A DNA stretch of 64,000 nt from Dipylidium caninum (lineage: Eukaryota; Platyhelminthes; Cestoda; Cyclophyllidea; Dipylidiidae): contig QEYB01001312.1 in the NCBI GenBank assembly GCA_017562135.1, forward strand, positions 62,001 through 126,000, written 5' to 3'. The notes under the pieces are model-generated. The model searched no databases and was not told the origin of the DNA. It was given only the letters and a program-made list of their open reading frames with translations. Shown here piece by piece: positions 37,141 to 49,100 of the stretch. A program made the translations under genes and the position numbers. Numbering within the stretch: the first letter of the stretch is position 1; every line of letters starts with the position of its first letter.

Positions 37141-40100
37141 ATGACGTCGAACCTCCTCATAAAGATCTTTAGACTGGAGTACTATTTTGATAAACCGTCG
37201 GAGGAGTTCAAGTTGCCCTATTCGGATCTACTTGGGCAGACATATTCACGATTACCTATCATCCGATGCTTTGGTTCGTCTCCGTCCGGTATGTTACCTC
37301 TTACATCTGCAGGCAAATTCTCCTCGTAAAATGATACTAACCTGTACTTTTGACGCCTTTTGATGTTACTACTTTCCCCCCTTCCTCCTACCCCAATGTT
37401 ACGTCTTACAGTACCGTAATGAAATTGCCGTTTTATTCAAAAATATAACTGTAATAGGTTCATTAATATTGAGGTTGCAGACCTTACGTTTTTTTGTGTG
37501 TAGGTCAAAAAATGTGCGCACACATTCATGGAGTGTTACCCTACCTTTTCATTGAGAATGATTTCATCGCCTCTTATTTGGATGCTACTGACTTGCAAAA
37601 ATACCTAAGAGACTTTGCGAAAAGAATTGAGACAGCATTGTCGACCCGATCGTCAGATTCTAGTGATATTAAACAATACGTGTTTGACATTCAACCCCTA
37701 TCTGCAAGGCAAGTTTATATTCACAATCACCACTATTATTCAGGTCTATCTACGGATTTCGCGACCGCGATTCTACTTTCTTGAAGATTTATTTAACTGA
37801 CCCAGCAGATATTAGCATTCTTGGTGAGCTTCTGGTATCTGGTAGTGTTCTTGGATTCTCCGCCCAACCATTTGAGGTTCACATTCCCTATCTTCTTCAG
37901 GTAATCTTTTCATTCCTATAAATATCCCGCAGTTCTGTGCAGATTACAATCTACAGGGAATGAATTATTTGGAAGCAACCGCTTTTCGCGTGAGAGGTGT
38001 GTTTCCACTGTACTAACTGGTGCAAATCTTGGAACACACACATCAACCGTCTCTTCTCTTTTGACAGATATAAGAACTCGTGTTAGTCCGTCCACAAATG
38101 ATCCAACCAATCCATTGACATTCTATATGACTCATGATGGGTAAGAAGTGCATAGTTATTCGTTATTATTCTCGGAATAGTAAATTCGGTCCTCGATCCC
38201 GCGGACAACGGCAAACCAGCACCGACGTGGAGGTTGATATTTCTGCTTGCGACATTCTTAATCGTTTGGAGCGGTGTGAAAGTACTAATTTCTATGTTAT
38301 GTGTATAATACATTTTTTGCGTAGGCTTGGACAGTCTTAATGCGGGGTTGGCTTTTCTTTGGGACGAAGAGCGTGTGAGGAGGGAAGTCTTAAAGAACAC
38401 TGGAGCTATCGATGAGATATCTACGCAGATGCCTACAGTGGATGAACTTCTTCCCCTGTCGAGTTAGTTCGCAGTCACGTTGTTCATGAATCTCTTGTTA
38501 TTATTTAACATAGATTGGATTTTACTGGTTATGTTCGGGCCGGGCCTTTTTTGCTTTTAAGTCGTTGATCGAATCTGTGATACTGATGGTGTTTAGTTTA
38601 TTCTCAGAAACTGGTTTAATTATACAGTGATATGTTTACAATTGTGTTATTAGCTAGCTATCTCTTGGTGTATGGTCTTGCACTTCAGACAGACCCGAGG
38701 CGGTCCTAACGGCCCACGAATTGGATCAAATTGAGAAATTCAATCGTTTAGCACAAGGTACTTCGCGCGTCTTTTGATGTGACCCATCGGTTACCTCATC
38801 ATTTTACTCACCAGAATGTCGCTCCCTTACAGAGTGTAGCTCCGCCCATTCAGAGAGCAGCCAACATTACGAAGTCCCTCTGACCCAGCCCAGTGGACTT
38901 TCCCAGGTAGCACTGAACGAGCTTTGTCAGCTGGCGGAAGCTTCGGAAGAATATGACGCTTGTCTTCTCCCCTCTTCTTTCACCTCTTCAATTTCCGTCT
39001 TGGGTACTGCTAGCCAGTCGAACACGAAGGTTAGAGTTTTTATTCATTTTTTTTAATTATTATCAAGGATGTTTGGGCAAACAAGTTCTAAGTTAACTTC
39101 ATCTCATTTTATTTTATTCCGGACAAATAAAATAAAAGTGTGGTGCAGTGGAATCTTTACTCTTAAATCATCTAATTTGGGGCACTTGTTTCAGCCCTTT
39201 TCATGGATATTCACTTATCTCATGCCTAAAATTAGTACTTGGTTGATTTAAATTCTACTAGGGAGTGAAAACGAAGGCCATTACAGAGTCTTATTTAGGG
39301 TACGTTAGCTCCTGTGTTGCGTGTACTTTGTTGTGTACTCCTGAGCCTTGACAGAGTATTATCAGGCAACTATCCTTTCATTTTTACCACTGTGTCGGAA
39401 AAATTGTGTAAGATCGCGAGAAGCTAATATTTGGGATTAACACTATTGTATGTAACTAAAGTTCCATATATACTTAGCGGAACTCCTTATTTTCACGATC
39501 TGCTTTTTCTTCAGTCTGCTGAAGAATGCAAAGGCATTAAATCTATTTTATCAATTTCTATGGTTACATATTTTTTCTCTTAGCTCTTCTCTTTTAAATC
39601 TTTGCTGCTACAACTGTTTGTTTCGAAACTGCTACCATTATAGTTAAAGTATAATCTGCTCCATCTGCAGAGATCGGGAGAGTGGAGATGAATTCTCATA
39701 TTTTACCAATCATCTAGAAACAGTCTTGTGGATTACTAGTAGAAACTATTACGAGGATTGGTTATTTGTTTTCCTTTTTTTCTAAAGTTACATTCATACT
39801 TTTCCCATAACCACTTTAGTCCACACTTGATTGGTTGCCCTCGCTGAACCAATCGCAGTCGGAGGAGGTCACTGCCCTATTGGCTAGTGCAAGAGCTTCT
39901 GTCTCGACTTTCCTCCATCTCGATGAAGACAGTAATAATGTTGGGCCCACATTGAGGGAGAATGTTGAGGAACGGCATGACGGCGACCTCTTTTCGGTAA
40001 GACACTTTCATGAGGCAGGCAGTTACAATCAATGTGGGGCGAATCTATCCTACAGGCTGAGTGCTGACCATTACTCCCCCTGTTGGACAAAAATTACTAT

Positions 40101-43100
40101 GCTCTTTTGTAATTAAAAGTACGGGAGTTGATGGAAAGAGTTGTGGCGTACTCAAAAAATTGTGGGTGACTAGTGGTTTCGGAAAATGTGAGAATTGAAT
40201 CCATATACCCTGATGGCCATTGACGAAAAATGAATTTGCCTTGGTGGCAACAGCTTATAACTTACACCCCAATAGGCAGTCAGCGATATTTTTTCTGTAC
40301 TAATTCTTTATTAATCTAAGGCGTTAGAGATTGCTTAATCGTGATGTATATCTCTCAAGATACAAAAAAACGTCTTTTCAACACCATGTAGCCATCCTTA
40401 ATAAGGAAGGCGCTGCTCAGTCACCTTGGTTAATCACTCAAATCTATCCGATACATTTGGGAAAAACGCCCTTTTGAGGATATCCCGTAATCATTGCTGT
40501 GCTTTAAGATTTTGGGATGTTGAAAATTGCGTTTGTATTTTCATTAAGAGGTCACTTCTTGAAGTGAAGATATGTTGGCGACGTGCAAGATGTACAGTGT
40601 GGGTTATTTGTTGAATATGTCGTGATTAAACGTTGTGCGCATGGCTCCCCAGACATCAGAGAATTTGCCCTATTCTCAATTCTTAGCAAGAAGTAGGCCA
40701 TTGTGGGGACTTGATGGGATGGCACAGGAGGTGATTGGGACCAATTTCACCGTCTCTACGGCGTGTGGCCACTGATAGGGAAGGTTATAATAGATCGGCA
40801 TGGTGTTTAAGGCATTGGCTAAAATACTTAACGTCTTATGGACTTCCTTTTTTTCTGTATGTTGAGGAACTAGTACTGCACAGCTTTTGGGGAGAAATTT
40901 GTTAGTTGAGTGAGATTTTAATTCGCCTCTTTCCCCACTTTCCTCACAGTCCATTCTGGAATCTTCCATCATCTCGGAGACCATTGACGACAGGGCACCT
41001 GGAAGCGAAGATGAGGATCTATTTCCGTCCCTTCTAGACAGCCTCTTGGAAACTTCTGTTGAGTCCGAATCTACCTTAACGACGGCACAGGAGTCTGCAG
41101 CGGAAGTGTTAGTTTTCCTTTGCCCTAAAGAACCTCCCCTTCCTCCATCTCTTTGTAGGCCAACGTCCTCCCGTTTGCCGCAAATAGACGGCACCGATGA
41201 CCTTCCTGGTAAACGACTTGGACTAACTAACTAGCTTCTACGCGCTACTCTCATTATGTCCTTTGAACACCTCCTGCCGGAATTACTTCTTCTAAGTTGT
41301 GGAAAGTAGGCGGAGGGCTCAATCCAGAATCCCAAGGCAGCAGAATGAGTCCTCATTTATGTATTGGAACTACTTCTAACGTATTACCTAGTTTGAGATT
41401 TTGAGCGTTATTCTTGGCGCCCAGTGGAGTCTTTCTTTTGGTACAGGGTCGAGGCACTCAGTCAACGTTGTGTGGTTGAATTACTTCCAATTCATCATTG
41501 CTAATCCATGTTATTCGGTCGGGTGGTATTCCAAGCAATATCCCCTCCTCCGGCTTCTCAAGGCTGTACCATATTCCATAACAGTAATTTGTCTAAAAGT
41601 ATAACGGAAGGGGACCTTGGTAACCAATCCTCAGTTCATGAAGGAGTGCAGAGTTATGTGTGGGAAAAATTTGAGGAAATATACTTCTCTTGTGTAGCCA
41701 AGAGTAAACATCGCAGGCGCCGATTACGACTACGCTTGACGCCTCGACATTTTGCTGATCCCGAAACCGCCTCGCCCCACTCCGCCATAGAGACGGGCAC
41801 CGCAATGAGTACTCCTCCCCCATCCACTGCCAATGGGCGGGAAGCAGAGCCAACTTCTCCTCCTCTTCGTCCTCCTCCGAAATTCTCTACTCCGATTCGT
41901 GAACGGCGCGACGATAGATCTTACGTCTTCAACAGCAGAGATTCTTCATTATTGGAGGATGTAGACTCCTCTCTAGTGCTGCGATTTCCTCCTGAAGCGA
42001 CGCAAACCGTAGATGAGGAGGAAGATGAGGAAGGAGAGGACAGGGACATTATTGAACCGCTCCCATGCTACCTTGGCGATCCTGACTTCGGTCTCCACTC
42101 CTCCGTCTACCTCACTCTGCGGGACCCACCGGCACCGCCCTCCTATTCCCAAGTCGAAGCGGAGCTGGGCCAACGGCAGGCGGGTCCGCCCCAAACAGTT
42201 CCACATCCGCCTCCATCCGCCAATAGGCGGGAAATCCAACTTTCGACCTCACTGAGTGCCTTCTGGTCGCAAGAACCAACTGCGAAGGGGAAGGCGTCAG
42301 TTTGCGCCAACTCAACGATACTCTCGCCCCTCTCCTCCTCGCCCACTCCGATTTCCAGAAGGGCATTTCTACCAGTTCAGGTGGGAGTCCGTCACTCTTC
42401 TCTCTGTTCTGATCATTTCGTTTGTTTTTTTATTAGCGCCTAGCCTAGTCTAGTCTAGGCGTCTTGGGAGATGGAGATTTCTCTCACCAAAAAAATTTCG
42501 AACAGTGTTACTAAATCACATAGTCGAGTATCTCTACCCCCCTGATGTTTGTTATCTGACGTGTTATACGACGTTCAAAAATCACCTCAAGCACCGTGAC
42601 AAGTTTTATGAGGAAGTTTGAATTACGGCCATAACCGATTTGCATTGGCGCAAACCTAGTCGTCTGTGTGACCAGGCACCATGGGGCGCAGGAAGTGTGG
42701 TTGGAGGCTTCTTTTAACCACTAAACTCAGCTCCTTTGATCCCCGGTGAATTCGATATCGCGTTGGTGGTGAGATATCGCTGTCTTTAGGAGGATCACTG
42801 CACTCTGGCATCGCTCGAACTTCTCTGCCACACTCGTCGTTCCACTGGAGCCCCAATCACAAGCCTGCGTAGCAGCCACGCTGTCTCCCTCTCTGCTCTT
42901 GGTGGCTTCTTTGCTCCCGATCCGCAGTGGGATTCCATCGTAGCCGCCTCCCTCGCATTCACTTCGTCGCCTTCTGCCATCATCCTCCTTGTTATGCCGA
43001 CTCGCAAGCGCTCACTCCCGCCTCCCATTCCTCACCGAATCTCGGCGATCCCAGCGCTGATTGTCTGCAGCGATGAGTTTGATCTACTCAACTGGATTGT

Positions 43101-46100
43101 CCATCTGGTTCAGAAGTGAGTGGATCCACAACAGCCGTCCTCTGTCCACTTCTGTTGTTTCTAGCGTTTATTCTCTTGGCAGTTTCGATCCCGATATCCT
43201 CGTCGGCTACGACGTGGAGCGAAAGTCGTGGGGGATATGCGGTTCAACGAGCCGCGAGGATTGGACGAAAGGGCTTTTTGCGTGATATTTCCCGTCTGGC
43301 TCCAGGTTAGTTGGCCTCCGCCCAATCTCCCTCCTCTTAGTTTTTGACGCTCCCGAAAAATAAGGCAATAGGCGCAACCGGTGTCAGTGGAAACGCGAAG
43401 AATACGTAACTTACTCTTTATTTTCTGCTGTCCCCTCAGCCACCGCAAACTCAACAACACGTGCCCCTCATTTGTTGTTGTTCACTCCTCTGCGAATTTC
43501 CCCATTGTAGGGCACCTTTAACACGGGGAAAAGTTTCAAGATGTCTGAATATCCCTACGGGCGACGCATTAACTGATTTGCCCAGGAAGAAAGAATAAAA
43601 CTGGCATTTAACGGATTCGTGAAACTCGAGAGGAAATGTTGAACGTTGGGGTGGCTGAAAATCGTCATAAGTGGAGAGTTAGAGCTAATTGATCCGGCTC
43701 GAAGGAAAGTCAGAGGAGATGGATGAATCCGGGGAGGAATGGGCATATTGGCGGTTAATCATCGAATGTGTGAACCGAGGAGGGTAGTCGACACGGTAGT
43801 GGAGAAAGGCGGAAAGCGGGCTGGCGGAATGAAAGAATGAGTGTGTGATTCGATGGGGATAGATTGGTCATATGCGGTAGACGAATGGAGAGGTAGATGA
43901 GGTTAAGACGCATTGTTGAAAGGCCGAAACGCCTTTCTATTCAGCGTTTAGAGTTGAAGGATGATTTTTACATGGACAATAGCATTTTAGATGAGTGGAT
44001 CTTAAGGAGCGGCTATCTCAATGCCCAACTGACCAATTTCTTCATGGGTGAATGAGCCTGCACCACATTTTGGAGTGGGATGGGACAGGATCGCTTTTGC
44101 TTGACCGATGTGAATATGATTTTGAGGGGACGCCGACTACTAAATCATCCATTATATTAGAAGGGAATCAGCTCACGATAACTTGCCTTCTTTCCGTCCG
44201 CCTATCCCTTCTCCCCAGAGCGTCTGCATTGCCCGATCTGCCTCGATTGCATGTCAATTTGTTCGCGTCTCCGCCCCGGCGACTGCATCATCGCGCCGCC
44301 CTCCTCGTCGTCCTGCTGCTGCGGCGGTGGCACCGGAGGCCCTCGAACCCGACAATCGGCCACCGCTTGGCCCTGTGAACCCGGGCGGGGACGCTCCGAC
44401 GGTCCCTTCTCCTGCCCCGGTCGCCTAGTCTTTTCTCTCTGGCATCTTCTCAAACACGAGGTCCACCCTCCTTTGTTCCTGATTCTCTCTTCGTTATGTC
44501 AACGCCCCACTGCCCGGATTGGTGCTTTGCTGCGCGACAACCTTCCACTTATTACATTGTCCTTCCAGCACTGTACCACTGGGCGTCTTTGGCGCTTTAA
44601 TTAACCTCTAGTCATAGAGATGGTGCAGGAATGCCAACCGGCTGTTGAGATTAGTACCCCACACCCATTTCCCTGCGCTCCTCGCCATTTATCCGAGCTG
44701 CGATCATATTTCCAACTCGGGTTTATGTGGCACGAGACAGCTGTCTACTTGATCCAGTCTCCACATCTCATTTGTGAATGGGCATTGCATAAAGCCAAAT
44801 GTGACTACCGTAAATCCTGTGGAAGCATTTCAAAAATATGGAATATTCCACAGTGAAATTGGTGTTAGGACGCTTGCCGTAGCATTCACTTCCTCCGCTC
44901 CTGTTGCACAGGCTTCGTTGAATTCTGCGCTTCCTTGCTTTCAGTTGAGTCTCCACGAGTATTCCTTCGAGACGGTGGTCCTCCACGTCCTCAAGAGGCG
45001 CACGCCCCGTTTCACAGAAGGTCAGCTCTCCGACTGGATGGAGGATAGCCGGCTCCCCACTCGGCAAGCTTTTGGCATTTCTGATTCACTGAGGTTGAGC
45101 AGCTCACTTGCCAAGGTGGATGAGCGGACTCATTTGTGGTTTTTTCAGGTGGCAGGCTCTGTTGCACGTGTCGTCGCGGGCAGAGACCAACTTGGCTCTC
45201 CTGAAACGCCTCGATTTCGTCCCTCGCATCAGTGAATTTGCCCGAGTCTTCGGCATTGAGTTCTTCCATGTCCTCTCCCGCGGCTCACAAGTTAGTCACG
45301 TCGAAATCCTCCTGTTTTCATCAAAATGTCTTTTCAACTCTTGGCTTACCGCTCACTTTTACCGGGAAAAACGTGATTCCACTTAATCATCCTTATTGTT
45401 CTCGTTGTTCCTGCATAACTTTCTTCTCATGCATGACTTCGCCGCTGTTGTCTCTTCGGCCCGGCTGTAGGAAAAAAGGGAATAATGGGAGGTCGCTCCT
45501 CGGGCACTTCACATTATGGTGGCCATAATTCTTTTCCTGACGAAATTCCGGCACAGGAGCATGTCCTGGGGCTGTGTTCTTATCCCCCCATTTGCCTGAT
45601 CCTTTTCCATTGTCAAACAAATCCACGTCTGGTGCTCAAACGGCGACAATCGTGCGTTGCGAGGGCGGCAAGGAAGACACGCATCTGCTCTGGACGCGGT
45701 CGCTCGGTCGTCTGCACTTGCCGCAGTTCGTGAGGCCAGGGCGCATGAGTCCACCTCCTCCACCTTTTCCCCATTGTACGAAGACGTTTTTGCACAGCTC
45801 TGTCGTGCGGATGGCCACTTCATACTTGCTTTAGAGCCAACTGCACAATTAGTCGTGGCTGTGTGTGTGTGTGTGTGTGTGTAGATCGGATTCCGCAGTC
45901 GTCGTCCTTAATGCCTCCTCGCTGTCAACATGGGCCGGTGGTCTTCCTCGAGGCTCGTTGGTGGCACCGAAATTGCGAAAAGCAACATCGACCACTTTTG
46001 TTGAGCTGCGTGATGATTCACGCAAATTACGCTCCGCTGCCATCTGGTTTTGGAGAAAACAAAATGGACATGGTATACAAACAATATAAATTTCATGAAA

Positions 46101-49100
46101 TGAATAAGAAGAATGCCTTTCGGATTGATAAATAAAAATATCGTACGCGCTCTTTCTCTCAGTCACAGTTGCATAGAGACTTAAAAAAACCGTTTCATGA
46201 TTTCCACCGTAATAGCAACTCATTTGCGTGTGTCCCTAGAATTTCTTCCTTCAATTTCCCACCCTTTGTATGATCAACGGTGTCCAAGTCGCCGTCCTGG
46301 CACACGATAAATTGTCCACCTGCCAAAGTCAGCTCCTTCTCGCTCTTTTACTCAGCCACTGTCTATTTTCTAAGTGCCCTTCTGACTGGGCAAGACGAGA
46401 ACTTGTAATTTAAGGCTGTAAATATTTACTAGTTACGGCAACATGTCTCTCTGAGCTCTCTAAGTAGTAACGTGTCTTTGCCATGTTGCAGTACCGAGTA
46501 GAGTCGCTGCTGCTGCGCACCGCTCGTCGCCTTAACTTCCTCCTCCCGTCCCCGAACCCTCCCCAGCGCGCCCGCCAACGCGCCCCCGAGGCCATCCCCT
46601 TAACTCTGGAGCCCTACAGCGGTCTGTACGCCGACGCCCCGGTTGTGGTCCTTGATTTTCAGTCTCTCTACCCCTCCATCGCCATCGCCTACAACTACTG
46701 CTTCTCCACAGCCCTCGGACGCCTCAGCGCCCTCCGGTGAGTCTGCGACCCACCAGCTGCGTGCACTGCTGCCAACTAAACCTTGAGTCGTTTGCCTCAC
46801 GAGTTTCGTAATGTCTAAGTTAATTCGAATTCATTTCTACGCCGAATAAGGCCTACAATAAAGAAAATTTCTTGCGAAGGAAACAATTTCTGCATTGCAT
46901 GTACCACAGGAGACACCTTGTTACATCTCCTCCACGAAATCGCGTCGGCCAACCAGCCCAATTGTCGCTTCACCGTCTTTTCCAGAGGTTCTACAACCGA
47001 CTGCAGTATGAGCTCATGTCGATTTCCCGGCTGGTACTCCTAATAGACCTCAAATCCTTCAAAATATCGGCCGTTACTTAGTGCCTATGGTTACACCTAT
47101 ACGTTTCACCCCTCGACTGTTACCCTGGGCAGTATTTGGGGGCCTTCCACGCACTCGTGAAGCTCTGCATGTGGCAACGCCGCAAACATCTCACCTAAAA
47201 GGCCGGATACCTTTCCTTCAGAGAACCTGCAACGGAGCAATAGCAGCGCCAGGGACGGTGTAACGAGGAGGTCGTGCTGACGACCAGTTAAGCAAGAGAA
47301 AAAGAAGACCGCACAAACCGCGCTTCGTAGCCCCCTTAAGTTGAAAGTGCTTGTCTACGCCACTTTAAGTGACAGTGACATCTTCAACCGTCCCTTTTGA
47401 CGGTTAGAGTTTCTGGGGTCGCTGACAACAGTGGCATTCAGCGCCCTTCCGTAGTACTGTCGAGACCACCTCCCGGCCTCCCTCAGTGCCCCCGTAGTGC
47501 CTTTTGCAGCACATCTTCATGCCTCTTTCCTTTGCAGGCCCGACGAGCCCTTCGAATTCGGCTGCCTCAGTCACTGCATTTCGTCAGAAGCCCTCGGGGT
47601 ATGTTCCTTGTCCGTTTCCCGCATAGTCATAGGCGCTGGTTTCGGATCAGCGGCACCATTTCCCATCGCCTTCGAGAGCTAATTTTGTGATGCGACTAGA
47701 AATATTAGTGGTTGGAGATGATCGTCTCCTACAAATTCCTAAATGCCTTTTCTGCCATGCTTAAAATTCATCAACCGTGTGTAACAAATCTACTTTTTAC
47801 TCATGACCGCAAATTACAGGGATTATTTAATCCTTCCAGAAGCTGGCCAATCACGTCACTGTGTCGCCGAACGGGGTGGTTTTTGTCCGACCCGAGATCT
47901 ACCGTGGTGTGTTGCCTCGACTCTGGCGTGGGCTTCTGTCTTCCCGTCTGATGGTGAAGGACTCCCTTAAGATCTACGCCCAACACTCGGAGGTGGCGCC
48001 TTTACTTTTTCACCGTGCCTCCCCTGCCTAAAGCTTCTGTCCCACCTTGACCGTCCGAGGCAAAATTTTCGCGTTATGATCGCCTGTGGGTGAAGACCTG
48101 TTCTGGGGTGTCATAGAGTTTTGCCTCCTTCCGCTGATGGAAGCCGTTGGAGTGATAACATTAAAAGGACTCGATGCAGGCAGACTTCCTACCAAGAAAA
48201 TAACATTTTCGAGCATTGTACCGTAGTAGATGGCCGAGGTGTGGACTTTATTTTATGCCCCTTCCACGACATTGTTGCATTTATCACAACGCCAAGCATT
48301 TGGCTCATCGTCAGGTTTTTTCTGCAGCACAGTCGCCCCCCCCCCCTTGCAGGTGCGGCCATACAGGCCACTGAAATAGGCTCGGCCCCCTTTAGTTACT
48401 CGTGTGCAACACGCGAATACCCGACGAAGCGTTTTTCTTGTAGTCCCTGAAACAACTACTGGACGCGCGTCAGCTGGGCTTGAAACTCATCGCCAACGTC
48501 ATGTACGGCTACACGGCAGCCAGTTTCTCCGGTCGCATGCCGTGCGTGGAGGTGGGCCTCCGCTCTCTGTGCTCTACCCCCTCTAGTTGCCGCCTCCTCC
48601 CCTCTCCAGCGTCTTTGTTGGCGTCCGACCACCGCGAATGACCAATTACCCCGCTCCCACGAAGTCTTTCCGTTTGCTAACTCTCCTTTTTTCCACTTTT
48701 TACATAAACCACTTCAACTCAACTGCAAATCGTTGTTTTTGAACTCCCCGCCACCGTGATTCTTCACACACGCCCACCGTCGTTAGGTCTAAGAGCAACC
48801 AAAAGGCCTCCAACATGAGTTTTAATCCTCTCTCCTCTCACATTCATCGAGACACGCCACTTTGTAGGTCGGCGACAGCATAGTGCACAAGGCGAGGGAG
48901 TGTCTGGAGCGCGCAATTCGACTGGTTGAGGGCGGCGCGGCCAAACAAACGCCCTGGGCCGGTGCGAGGGTTATCTACGGCGACACTGATAGCCTCTTCA
49001 TCAAATTGCCGCGTTCCGCTGACAAGGCGACTGCCTTCAAACTGGGCCAACAGATTGCTGACGCCGTCACCGCTTGCTAATCCTGCACCGATTAAATTAA

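Noticed and set aside
39264..39301. A 38-nt extra REV3L exon between tag and gtacgt
   Set aside because: The flanking exons join in phase 0 without it, and its length would shift the frame of the following exon STLDWLPS.
42437..42461. CTAG-rich palindrome (cgcctag ... ctaggcg) in a REV3L intron as a regulatory element
   Set aside because: A 7-bp inverted repeat in a long intron is likely by chance and has no known role here.
49071..49080. Programmed +1 frameshift at TGC TAA T in REV3L, by analogy with antizyme
   Set aside because: Two other indels of mixed direction lie in the same gene without stop-codon context, so error or decay is simpler; no stimulatory pseudoknot can be claimed by eye.
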